Shown here piece after piece: positions 1 to 7,457 of a DNA stretch of 7,457 nucleotides; the stretch's first letter is position 1; each line of letters begins with the position of its first letter. The notes below the pieces were generated by a model that was not told the origin of the DNA, ran no database searches, and saw nothing but the letters and a program-made list of their open reading frames with translations. The stretch lies in the NCBI GenBank assembly GCA_902795905.1, contig CADBMY010000256.1, forward strand, positions 1-7,457, read 5' to 3'. A program made the position numbers and the translations under genes. The DNA comes from an uncultured Erysipelotrichaceae bacterium (lineage in GTDB: Bacteria > Bacillota_I > Bacilli_A > Erysipelotrichales > Erysipelotrichaceae).

Positions 1-738
1 AAGGTACATATCAAGGCAGATACAGGCATGAACCGGATCGGTCTCGATAACCTGAAGGATATTCAGGAGGCAATACGCATCCTGCAGGAAAAACACGCAG
101 ATGTTGAGGGTATCTTCACCCACTTCGCTACAGCCGACAGTGATCTGGAATATACCGAGATCCAGTTTGACAAGTTCTCACACTTTGTCAGACATGCCGG
201 GTATGATTTCAAATATATCCACTGTGACAACTCCGCTGCCACGATGGACTTTCAGGATGATCTGAGCAACCTCTGCCGCATCGGTATTGCCATGTACGGT
301 ATTCCGCAGGGAGAACTGCAGCACGCTGTCAGCTTCCATACGGCGATCGCCATGGTCAAGAAAGTCAGACGCGGTGAAACGATCAGCTACGGTACGACAT
401 ATACCGCCCAGCAGGACGAATGGATTGCCACCCTGCCTGTCGGTTATGCGGACGGACTGCTCAGAGCCAACCAGGGCAGACACCTCCTGGTAAACGGAGA
501 ACTCTGCGAGATCGTCGGCAGAGTATGCATGGACCAGTGTATGATCAGACTTCCGCAGGAATATCCTGTCGGAACACCTGTGGAGATCTTCGGTGAACAT
601 ATCTCTGTGGAAGACATGGCCGAAGACCTGCATACGATCCCCTATGAGATCTTTACCGGCATCTCTGACCGTGTGACCAGGATCTATCTGGACAATGGTA
701 CAAAAAAAGAGTATCACTTCCGTTTTGACGGCAAATAA
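1..738 (+). CDS. alr: Alanine racemase, C-terminal part (5' end outside window)
   Basis: PLP-dependent enzyme that interconverts L- and D-alanine in the cytoplasm, supplying D-Ala for peptidoglycan. The frame is open from base 1, so the ATG at 28 is internal; 245 residues are visible of the usual 370-390. Numbering from the first visible codon and comparing with Geobacillus Alr (from memory): K5 in HIKADTG matches the carbamylated Lys129, R12 in GMNRIG matches Arg136, N77-S78 match the PLP-phosphate residues Asn203-Ser204, R93 in CRIGIAMYG matches Arg219, Y130 in SYGTTY matches catalytic Tyr265, M177-D178 in GRVCMDQ match Met312-Asp313, and Y215 in IPYE matches Tyr354. All key residues seen are present, so the enzyme should be active. 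The loop between R93 and Y130 is about 9 residues shorter than in Geobacillus. The Lys39 PLP lysine lies outside the window. The gene ends in TAA and is convergent with rpoC, sharing a hairpin terminator. Confidence 0.96.
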   Translation, partial: KVHIKADTGMNRIGLDNLKDIQEAIRILQEKHADVEGIFTHFATADSDLEYTEIQFDKFSHFVRHAGYDFKYIHCDNSAATMDFQDDLSNLCRIGIAMYGIPQGELQHAVSFHTAIAMVKKVRRGETISYGTTYTAQQDEWIATLPVGYADGLLRANQGRHLLVNGELCEIVGRVCMDQCMIRLPQEYPVGTPVEIFGEHISVEDMAEDLHTIPYEIFTGISDRVTRIYLDNGTKKEYHFRFDGK

Positions 739-757
739 TACTCTCCTGTAAATAAAC

Positions 758-789
758 ATATCCCCTGAGGTACCTGCCTCAGGGGATAT
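758..789. terminator. Bidirectional intrinsic terminator between alr and rpoC
   Basis: A perfect 13-bp inverted repeat (ATATCCCCTGAGG, a 6-base spacer TACCTG, then CCTCAGGGGATAT) fills the centre of the 56-base gap between two convergent genes. On the + strand the stem runs into TTTT then AG, about 20 bases after the alr stop. On the - strand it starts 5 bases after the rpoC stop and is followed by GTTTATTT. The U-rich tracts are short and interrupted, but the stem is long, GC-rich at its centre and placed where both genes need an end. An alternative short palindrome AGGTACCT spans the loop. Termination in both directions is inferred from structure and position. Confidence 0.88.
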
Positions 790-794
790 TTTAG

Positions 795-3700
795 TTATCC
801 AAGGAATTCTTCCAGACTCTCTGCCAGATCACTGACCGGTGCTTTATCTTCACCGTTGCTGTCGGCAGGGCTCTTTACCGCTGTCGCTTCCGCCAGCAGT
901 CTTGCCTTTTCGCGGCGCTGTGCCTTTAACTGCTCAGCACGGGCAATGATCTTACGCGTTGTCTCACGCTCATAGTCAGGACGTCCTGTACCGGCAGGGA
1001 TCAGCTTACCGATAATGACATTCTCCTTCAGACCTGTTAAGGTATCGACTTTACCCTTGACAGCAGCCTCAGTCAGGACACGTGTTGTCTCCTGGAAGGA
1101 AGCAGCTGACAGGAAGGAATCCGTCTCAACCGCAGACTTGGAGATACCAAGCAGTAACGGCTTGAACTCTGCAGGCTGTCTGCCGGGATTCTCATCATCA
1201 TTGAGGATCTCATTGTTGATGGCATTCATCCTCGCCAGACTCAGACTCTGTCCGACACTCAGACCGGAATCGCCGCCATCCGTAACGATGACCTTCCTCA
1301 GCATCTGCTTGATCATAACTTCAAGGTGCTTATCGGAGATATCGATGGACTGTGAGGAATATACACGCTTAACTTCTTTCAGGATGTACTCTTCGACCGG
1401 ACGTACGCTTGCGACATCAAGCAGTTCCTTCGGTGCGATCGTACCTTCTGTCAGAGGTTCACCGGCATAGACCTTGGATCCGACCTTCAGATCAGACTTG
1501 ACCGGCTGTGTCAGGTCACACTTATGTTCAACGACTTCAGCTTCACCATTATCATGGGCTCTGACCACCGTAATGATCATACCCTGATGATTCTCCTGTT
1601 CACGGATATCCGTGACTTCACCATTGATCTTGGCAATGACCGCAACACGCTTCGGTGTACGGGCTTCAAAGAGTTCTTCAACTCTCGGCAGACCCTGTGT
1701 GATATCACCGGAGTTGTTCGCAACACCGCCGGTGTGGAAGTTACGCATGGTCAGCTGAGTACCGGGCTCACCGATCGCCTGGGCAGCCATGACACCGATT
1801 GCTTCACCTGTTTCTACAGGCTTGCCGGTAGCCATGTTCTTGCCGTAGCACTTGCAGCAGATACCATCCTCACATGTACATGTGAAGACATTTCTGATAT
1901 ATGCCCTGGTAACACCGGCATCGACGACCTTCTTGGCCAGATCATCCGTGATGTAGGAATCCGCATCAACGATGACTTCACCGGTCTTCGGATCAACGAT
2001 CTCCGTACGTGTATAACGTCCGGCAATTCTGTCATAGAAGCTCTCGATCACAGAGTTGTTTCTCTCATCGAGCAGGCTCTCTACGAGATAGCCTTCGGAT
2101 GTACCGCAGTCTTCTTCGGTGATGATGACTTCCTGAGCAACATCGACCAGACGTCTTGTCAGGTAACCTGATTCAGCAGTCTTTAACGCTGTATCGGTCA
2201 GACCCTTACGGACACCGTGTGTCGAGATAAAGAACTCAGATACGCTCATGCCCTCACGGAAGCAGGAGTAGATCGGAACTTCGATGATCGAAGGCTGATA
2301 CTCTTTACGTGACTTGGACTGGGTAGGACGGGCCATCAGACCGCGCATACCGGCAAGCTGTGTAAAGTGGTTCTTATTACCACGGGCACCGGATACCGCC
2401 ATCATGTTGATAGGGTTCATACGGGCCATGGAAGACATCAGTGTATCACCGACTTCGTTCTTAACGCCGTCCCACAGTGTAGAGAACTTACGCTCCCACT
2501 CCTGCGGTGTAAGCAGACCTCTGTCACGCAGTGCATTCAGCTGTTCTGCCTGTGCACGTCCGGCACTGACGAGTTCCTCCTTATGAGGAGCGACACTGAT
2601 ATCACTCAGTGCAACCGTCATACCGGCTGTGGTCGAATACAGGTAACCCATATCCTTCAGGGCATCCAGAATATCACTGGTACCTTCGGTCTTATACTTA
2701 TCGAATACAGCAGCGATCAGATCACCGAGATTGCCCTTCTTGAACTCAGGAGCGATCTTGCGGGATGCGATCTCCTTCTTCAGATCTGTGCCCATCGGAA
2801 CAAAGTTGCTGTCCGGTGTAGCTTTCAGCGTCTCTGCGTTAACAGCGTTCAGATAAGGGAAATCTGCCGGGAATACATTGTTGAAGATGATCTTTCCTAC
2901 TGTTGTCAGCAGGTAGGATTCATTCTGTTTTTCCGTAAAGCCTGTCTTGTGCAGGGTCTTTGCGGGAAGCGCAATACGTGTATGCAGATGTACGGAGCCA
3001 ACCTGATAAGCCATCAGGACTTCATTGACATCCTTGAACAGATGTCCTTCATTGTCACCGTATCTTCTCCACTTGGCAGCCTCATTGGGCAGTCCAAGCT
3101 TTTCCAGCGTATCAGCCTTCTTGTAGAACTCCTCAGCTGTCTCTTCCATGTTCAGGTAGAAGTTACCCAGAACAAGGTCCTGACCGGGAGTAACGATCGG
3201 CTTACCATCCTTAGGACCAAGGATGTTGTTGGCGCCGAGCATCAGGACTTCCGTCTCAGCACGGGCCATCTCAGACAGCGGTAAATGAACGGCCATCTGG
3301 TCACCGTCGAAGTCTGCGTTGAAGGCAGGACATACCAGCGGATGTACACGGATCGCATGTCCGTCAACCAGTTTCGGGAAGAAGGACTGGATACCCAGTC
3401 TGTGCAGTGTAGGTGCACGGTTCAGGAATACAGGGTGTTCGGCAATGACCTCTTCAACCACATCCCAGACTCTCGCATCCTGTCTTTCGATCAGCTTTTC
3501 AGCTGTCTTGGGGTTGCTGGCAATCTGCTGATTGACCAGTTCACTGATCACAAACGGCTTGTAAAGCTGAATAGCCATCTCCTTCGGGAGACCGCACTGC
3601 CACATCTTCAGATCCGGTCCGATCGCAATAACCGAACGTCCGGAGAAGTCAACACGCTTACCGAGAAGGTTCTGACGGAAACGTCCCTGCTTACCCTTCA

Positions 3701-4661
3701 GAGAGTGAGACAGAGACTTCAGGGCTCTGCCGCCGGCACCGGTGATCGGCTTGGATCTGCGTCCGTTGTCGATCAGGGCATCAACAGCTTCCTGAAGCAT
3801 ACGCTTTTCATTCTGTACGATGATTGCAGGTGTACCCAGTTCCAGCAGTTTCTTCAAACGGTTGTTACGGGTAATGACACGTCTGTAAAGATCGTTCAGG
3901 TCACTGGTGGCGAAACGTCCGCCGTCCAGCTGTAACATCGGTCTCAGATCCGGCGGAATGACCGGCAGTACCGTCATGACCATCCATTCCGGCTTGTTGT
4001 CGCTGTCACGGAAGGCCTCGACTGTTTCGAGACGTTTGATGAGTTTCTTGCGCTTGTCACCGCTGGCCTTTTCCAGTTCCTTGGTGATCGCCGCATACTC
4101 TTTTTCAATATCTACCTGTTCAAGCAGAACACGGATCGCTTCCGCACCGCTCTGGGCAGTAAAGCTTCCCGGATCATTCTTGACAGTAGCCTCACGGAAC
4201 TCACGTTCAGAGAGGATCTGCTTGTACTCAAGACCGGTATTCTCACCCGGATCAGTAACGATCCAGGAAACGAAGTACACGACTTCTTCCAGCTTTTTGG
4301 GCGGTACATCAAGCAGCAGGCTCATTCTGGAGGGAATACCTCTCAGATACCAGATATGCGCAACCGGAGCCGCAAGTTCAATATGACCCATACGTTCACG
4401 GCGTACACTCGACTTGGTGATCTCTACACCGCAGCGGTCACAGACAACACCCTGATAACGGATCTTCTTGTATTTGCCGCAGGCACACTCCCAGTCCTTT
4501 GTGGGACCGAAGATGCGCTCACAGAACAGACCGTCACGCTCAGGTTTCTGGGAACGATAGTTGATCGTTTCAGGTTTCTTGACTTCACCGTAAGACCACT
4601 CACGGATCCTTTCAGGTGATGCCAGTCCGACCTTGATCGCACTGAAGTTATTGATATTCAT
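795..4661 (-). CDS. rpoC: DNA-directed RNA polymerase subunit beta' (complete)
   Basis: Catalytic clamp-bearing subunit of RNA polymerase, 1288 residues (B. subtilis about 1199). In order: N-terminal zinc ribbon C59, C61, C74, C77; clamp with the lid ([14 protein letters not shown], about 246-259), sigma-binding clamp helices (about 265-302) and rudder/switch 2 (about 306-345); active-site NADFDGDQM at 448-456 with Mg-binding D450, D452, D454; F loop about 770-795; bridge helix about 806-845; second zinc site C852, C928, C935, C938; trigger loop with M972, R973, H976 and no large insertion; C-terminal domain ending in a basic helix and an acidic tail. The ATG start fits the conserved [18 protein letters not shown] beginning and has a G-rich Shine-Dalgarno. 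Oddities: about 24 extra residues after the active site (508-538), about 9 extra in the F loop (780-791), Val817 in the bridge helix, and a tail about 40 residues longer than in B. subtilis. It follows rpoB by 15 bases in the same reading frame and is the last gene of its transcript. Confidence 0.99.
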   Translation of the reverse strand: MNINNFSAIKVGLASPERIREWSYGEVKKPETINYRSQKPERDGLFCERIFGPTKDWECACGKYKKIRYQGVVCDRCGVEITKSSVRRERMGHIELAAPVAHIWYLRGIPSRMSLLLDVPPKKLEEVVYFVSWIVTDPGENTGLEYKQILSEREFREATVKNDPGSFTAQSGAEAIRVLLEQVDIEKEYAAITKELEKASGDKRKKLIKRLETVEAFRDSDNKPEWMVMTVLPVIPPDLRPMLQLDGGRFATSDLNDLYRRVITRNNRLKKLLELGTPAIIVQNEKRMLQEAVDALIDNGRRSKPITGAGGRALKSLSHSLKGKQGRFRQNLLGKRVDFSGRSVIAIGPDLKMWQCGLPKEMAIQLYKPFVISELVNQQIASNPKTAEKLIERQDARVWDVVEEVIAEHPVFLNRAPTLHRLGIQSFFPKLVDGHAIRVHPLVCPAFNADFDGDQMAVHLPLSEMARAETEVLMLGANNILGPKDGKPIVTPGQDLVLGNFYLNMEETAEEFYKKADTLEKLGLPNEAAKWRRYGDNEGHLFKDVNEVLMAYQVGSVHLHTRIALPAKTLHKTGFTEKQNESYLLTTVGKIIFNNVFPADFPYLNAVNAETLKATPDSNFVPMGTDLKKEIASRKIAPEFKKGNLGDLIAAVFDKYKTEGTSDILDALKDMGYLYSTTAGMTVALSDISVAPHKEELVSAGRAQAEQLNALRDRGLLTPQEWERKFSTLWDGVKNEVGDTLMSSMARMNPINMMAVSGARGNKNHFTQLAGMRGLMARPTQSKSRKEYQPSIIEVPIYSCFREGMSVSEFFISTHGVRKGLTDTALKTAESGYLTRRLVDVAQEVIITEEDCGTSEGYLVESLLDERNNSVIESFYDRIAGRYTRTEIVDPKTGEVIVDADSYITDDLAKKVVDAGVTRAYIRNVFTCTCEDGICCKCYGKNMATGKPVETGEAIGVMAAQAIGEPGTQLTMRNFHTGGVANNSGDITQGLPRVEELFEARTPKRVAVIAKINGEVTDIREQENHQGMIITVVRAHDNGEAEVVEHKCDLTQPVKSDLKVGSKVYAGEPLTEGTIAPKELLDVASVRPVEEYILKEVKRVYSSQSIDISDKHLEVMIKQMLRKVIVTDGGDSGLSVGQSLSLARMNAINNEILNDDENPGRQPAEFKPLLLGISKSAVETDSFLSAASFQETTRVLTEAAVKGKVDTLTGLKENVIIGKLIPAGTGRPDYERETTRKIIARAEQLKAQRREKARLLAEATAVKSPADSNGEDKAPVSDLAESLEEFLG
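2289..2324 (-). other. Expanded F loop of RpoC (insertion next to bridge helix)
   Basis: Between the conserved GLMA-x-P and IIE of the F loop, E. coli has DGS and B. subtilis AGR (three residues each, from memory). Here there are twelve, residues 780-791: [12 protein letters not shown]. The frame is continuous and both flanks are fully conserved, so this is a real in-frame expansion of about nine polar, mostly basic residues rather than a sequencing slip. Confidence 0.85.
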
Positions 4662-4667
4662 CTGCGC

Positions 4668-4675
4668 ACCCCCCT
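4668..4675 (-). promoter_or_regulatory. Ribosome binding site of rpoC
   Basis: Read on the - strand, the gap after the rpoB TAA is AAGGGGGGTGCGCAG, then the rpoC ATG. AGGGGGGT resembles AGGAGGTG with one A replaced by G, which can still pair with U, at normal spacing (about 6 bases) from the ATG. It lies directly against the rpoB stop codon, so translational coupling of the two subunits is likely. The core is a run of six G. Confidence 0.85.
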
Positions 4676-4676
4676 T

Positions 4677-7457
4677 TTACTCGTAATCCGACTCATCATC
4701 GAAGCCGACAGCTGCAGCTTCCTGTACATCATCCTCGAAGGACTCAATACTGAAACTGTCATGTTCCTCGGTATCGTTGACGATCTCTGCTGCACCGACT
4801 GCCTCTGCAGGTGTCTCTTCACGGGCTTCGTCCTGCTCAAGCTTCTTCAGGTCAACTTCGTTGCCTTCGTTGTCAAGCATACGGACATCTACAGCCAGAG
4901 ACTGCAGTTCGTGTACAAGGACACGGAAGGATTCGGGAATACCCGGTTCCGGGATCTCCTTACCCTTGACGATTGCTTCATAGGTCTTTGTACGGCCCAT
5001 GATATCATCGGACTTGACTGTCAGGATCTCCTGCAGTGTATTGGCAGCGCCGTAAGCCTCCAGAGCCCAGACTTCCATCTCACCGAATCTCTGGCCGCCG
5101 TTCTGCGCTTTACCGCCGAGAGGCTGCTGTGTAACCAGTGAGTAAGGACCTGTAGCACGGGCATGGAGCTTATCATCGACCATGTGTGCCAGCTTGATCA
5201 TGTACATGACACCGACCGCAATTCTTTCGTCATACGGTTCACCTGTCATACCATCGGTAAGCAGATACTTACCATCGGCAGAAGTATTCGCTTCTTCCAT
5301 GATGCGGCGCAGATCTTCGTTGGATACACCGTCGAAGACAGGTGTCGCAAACTTGACACCGAGACTTCTCGCGGCCATACCCAGATGAACTTCCAGCACC
5401 TGTCCGATATTCATACGTGAAGGAACACCGAACGGGTTCAGCATGATGTCAATAGGTGTACCATCCTGCATGTAAGGCATATCCTCAACAGGCATGATCT
5501 TGGAGATAACGCCCTTGTTGCCGTGACGTCCGGCCATCTTATCGCCTTCAGAGATCTTACGTTTCTGAACGACATAGACCTTGACAACTTCATTGACTCC
5601 CGGAGGAAGCTCATGGTTGTCCTTGCGCTTGAATACACGCACGGAATGAACGATACCGGCACCTCCGTGAGGTACTTTCAGCGAGTTGTCACGGACTTCT
5701 CTGGACTTCTCACCGAAGATCGCCAGCAGCAGTTTCTCTTCAGGTGTTACTTCACTCTGTCCCTTAGGTGTTACCTTACCGACAAGGATATCGCCTTCCT
5801 TGACTTCTGCACCGACCATGACGATACCGCGGGCATCGAGGTTGCGGCAGGCAGCTTCGGAAACGTTCGGAATATCTCTTGTGATCTCTTCGGGACCAAG
5901 CTTTGTTTCACGGCATTCAATGTCATACTCTTCGATATGAATGGAAGTATAGACATCGTCATATACCATTCTCTCGCTCATGATGATGGCATCCTCATAG
6001 TTGTAGCCATGCCATGTCATGAAGGCGATCAGTACATTCTGACCAAGAGCCAGCTCACCTTCCTGCATTGCAGGACCGTCAGCCAGGATATCACCGCGTT
6101 CTACTCTCTCGCCGTCAAAGACGATCGGTCTCTGGTTCAGGCAGGTAGACGCATTGGAACGGCGGAACTTGGTCAGTTCGTATACATGTTCATAACCACT
6201 GTCTTCGGTAACGATGACCTTTGTGGCATCAACATATATGACCATACCGGGAGCTGTTGCAACACAGGCAGCACCGGAGTCTCTGGCGATACGGTGTTCC
6301 ATACCGGTACCGACAAACGGACTGTGCGGGTTCAGCAGAGGTACAGCCTGTCTCTGCATGTTGGCACCCATCAGCGCACGTGTACAGTCATCGTTTTCCA
6401 GGAACGGAACGCAGGCTGTCGCCACAGATACGATCTGACGGGGCGATACGTCGGCATAGTCTACAGTGCTGATATCCGCCATGACGGTCTCACCGCCGAT
6501 ACGGGCAACGACACGGTCACCAACCAGATGTCCGTCTTCGATCTCATTGACCTGCGCGATAACGTGGTCATTCTCTTCATCAGCACTCATATAGACGATC
6601 TCATCTGTCAGCCTGCCGTTTACAACTTTACGGTAAGGTGTCTGGATGAAACCGTACTCATTGACTCTTGCATAAGAAGTCAGGTAGGAGATCAGACCGA
6701 TGTTCGGACCTTCAGGCGTCTCGATCGGACAGATACGTCCGTAGTGACTGTTATGAATATCACGAACTTCAAAGCCTGCACGCTCTCTTGTGAGACCTCC
6801 CGGACCCAGGGCAGAGATACGTCTCTTGTTGGAGAGTTCTGCCAGAGGATTCTGCTGGTCCATGAACTGTGACAGCTGGGAACTGGAGAAGAACTCCTTG
6901 ATCGCTGCTGTCAGCGGACGGATGTTCGTCAGCTGCTTCGGTGTCAGGTTTGTCGCATCAGCAATCGACATTCTCTCCTTGACAACTCTCTCCATACGGG
7001 AAAGACCGATCCTGAACTGGTTCTGGATCAGCTCACCAACTGTACGGATACGTCTGTTGCCGAGCATATCGATATCATCTGCCGTACCGATACCTTCAAG
7101 CATCGTCAGCTCATAGTTATATAACGCATACATATCAGACATTGTGATCGTATGCTTGTTTTCGAGCGGATCGCCGCCGATCAGCTTCACGGGATGTCCG
7201 TCTTCAGCCTGGATCATGACTTCCTGTACGCAGGCACCTACGAGCCATACGGAGATCTGTTCCTGCTTTGTGGCACGGGCAATGATCTCATCTCTCTGGG
7301 AAGCTGTCAGACTGATCACTTCCTGATCCGGCAGATAACCGTCGATCATCTTTGACTCGGAAGCATCATAGACATCCTTATCATCGGATGTGATCCTGCC
7401 GATCTCATACAGACGGTGTCCGTAGTTCAGCACTGCCGAAGCATTGTCATTGGTCAG
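4677..7457 (-). CDS. rpoB: DNA-directed RNA polymerase subunit beta, C-terminal part (5' end outside window)
   Basis: Second large subunit of RNA polymerase. The frame is open to the window edge; the GTG at 7433 is an internal Val codon ([13 protein letters not shown] reads through), so 926 residues are visible and roughly 280-300 N-terminal ones are missing. Numbering from the first visible codon: [10 protein letters not shown] at about 127-136; rifamycin pocket at 191-217; [11 protein letters not shown] at about 245-255; catalytic-centre NYED at about 486-489 (E. coli Glu813-Asp814); short flap at about 550-620; [12 protein letters not shown] with K640 and K648 (E. coli Lys1065, Lys1073); clamp-interacting C-terminal region with QQPLGGKAQ and [13 protein letters not shown]; then an acidic tail of about 55 residues ending DESDYE. 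No frameshift or internal stop. Position 210 is Asn where E. coli has His526, a residue linked to rifamycin insensitivity. It is the upstream partner of rpoC, 15 bases apart, in one leftward transcript; no promoter is visible in the window. Confidence 0.99.
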   Translation of the reverse strand: MTNDNASAVLNYGHRLYEIGRITSDDKDVYDASESKMIDGYLPDQEVISLTASQRDEIIARATKQEQISVWLVGACVQEVMIQAEDGHPVKLIGGDPLENKHTITMSDMYALYNYELTMLEGIGTADDIDMLGNRRIRTVGELIQNQFRIGLSRMERVVKERMSIADATNLTPKQLTNIRPLTAAIKEFFSSSQLSQFMDQQNPLAELSNKRRISALGPGGLTRERAGFEVRDIHNSHYGRICPIETPEGPNIGLISYLTSYARVNEYGFIQTPYRKVVNGRLTDEIVYMSADEENDHVIAQVNEIEDGHLVGDRVVARIGGETVMADISTVDYADVSPRQIVSVATACVPFLENDDCTRALMGANMQRQAVPLLNPHSPFVGTGMEHRIARDSGAACVATAPGMVIYVDATKVIVTEDSGYEHVYELTKFRRSNASTCLNQRPIVFDGERVERGDILADGPAMQEGELALGQNVLIAFMTWHGYNYEDAIIMSERMVYDDVYTSIHIEEYDIECRETKLGPEEITRDIPNVSEAACRNLDARGIVMVGAEVKEGDILVGKVTPKGQSEVTPEEKLLLAIFGEKSREVRDNSLKVPHGGAGIVHSVRVFKRKDNHELPPGVNEVVKVYVVQKRKISEGDKMAGRHGNKGVISKIMPVEDMPYMQDGTPIDIMLNPFGVPSRMNIGQVLEVHLGMAARSLGVKFATPVFDGVSNEDLRRIMEEANTSADGKYLLTDGMTGEPYDERIAVGVMYMIKLAHMVDDKLHARATGPYSLVTQQPLGGKAQNGGQRFGEMEVWALEAYGAANTLQEILTVKSDDIMGRTKTYEAIVKGKEIPEPGIPESFRVLVHELQSLAVDVRMLDNEGNEVDLKKLEQDEAREETPAEAVGAAEIVNDTEEHDSFSIESFEDDVQEAAAVGFDDESDYE
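6807..6887 (-). other. Rifampicin-resistance-determining region of rpoB (with H526N-type residue)
   Basis: Codons matching E. coli RpoB 507-533. Residues equivalent to S512, Q513, F514, M515, D516, R529, S531 and L533 are the wild-type ones, while position 507 is Ser (Gly in E. coli), 518 is Gln, and 526 is Asn (codon at 6828-6830, AAC) instead of the His found in rifampicin-sensitive E. coli and B. subtilis. Confidence 0.95.

Noticed and set aside
28..30. ATG as the start codon of alr
   Set aside because: The codons before it encode KVHIKADTG, the conserved segment with the carbamylated lysine, so the ATG is internal.
178..759. A 193-codon open frame on the - strand opposite alr
   Set aside because: It overlaps the well-conserved alr frame and crosses the terminator stem; no domain is recognisable.
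1524..2171. A 215-codon open frame on the + strand opposite rpoC
   Set aside because: Its composition and content mirror the rpoC codons for the trigger loop and zinc site; no independent evidence for a gene.
2367..3935. Two abutting + strand open frames (2367-3284 and 3285-3935) opposite rpoC, resembling a small operon
   Set aside because: They are in the same frame separated by one stop and entirely antisense to conserved rpoC codons, including the active site. No family resemblance; treated as shadows.
4658..4840. A 60-codon open frame on the - strand across the rpoB-rpoC junction
   Set aside because: It is an alternative frame inside the acidic tail of rpoB, arginine/serine-rich and without family features.
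5523..6872. A 449-codon open frame on the + strand opposite rpoB
   Set aside because: It lies wholly inside the strongly conserved rpoB coding strand, has no recognisable domain and no convincing ribosome binding site. Long antisense frames are expected opposite genes with biased codon use.
7431..7433. GTG as the start codon of rpoB
   Set aside because: The frame continues upstream to the window edge with RpoB-like sequence, and roughly 280-300 N-terminal residues would be missing.
1..7457. A possible undescribed system, mobile element, CRISPR array or RNA gene
   Set aside because: Coding sequence fills nearly the whole window with three known housekeeping genes; the only gaps are 56 and 15 bases, explained by a terminator and a ribosome binding site. 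I saw no direct repeats or RNA-gene-like structure.

Overview
The window is housekeeping chromosome from what looks like a low-to-mid-GC Gram-positive bacterium (Bacillota). It holds three genes and almost no non-coding DNA. The RpoB and RpoC proteins match the Bacillus-type layout: short trigger loop without the large E. coli insertion, short beta flap, two zinc ribbons, acidic tails. Several residues lean towards the Erysipelotrichia/Mollicutes side of the phylum: Asn instead of His at the E. coli 526 position of RpoB, Thr in the bridge helix, and an enlarged segment after the RpoC active site. Base composition is near half GC by eye, which fits some mid-GC gut Erysipelotrichia better than Mollicutes. 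This placement is inference from remembered family sequences; no search was run.

Layout, left to right: (1) bases 1-738, + strand, the C-terminal two thirds of an alanine racemase (alr), cut by the left edge; (2) bases 739-794, a 56-base convergent gap with one perfect 13-bp hairpin that can terminate both neighbours; (3) bases 795-4661, - strand, complete rpoC (RNA polymerase beta', 1288 residues); (4) a 15-base gap with the rpoC ribosome binding site; (5) bases 4677-7457, - strand, the C-terminal 926 residues of rpoB (RNA polymerase beta), cut by the right edge.

rpoB and rpoC are co-transcribed leftwards and make the two large subunits that together form the RNA polymerase active centre. 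The cluster ends at rpoC: the usual Bacillota continuation into rpsL-rpsG-fusA-tuf is not there, and alr (D-alanine for cell wall) faces it. I see no mobile element, RNA gene, CRISPR array or undescribed multi-gene system. What deserves a second look is inside the polymerase: a natural rifamycin-resistance-type residue, an approximately 9-residue insertion in the F loop next to the bridge helix, an unusual bridge-helix residue, an expanded segment after the catalytic motif, and rpoB and rpoC sitting in the same reading frame separated by a single stop codon.
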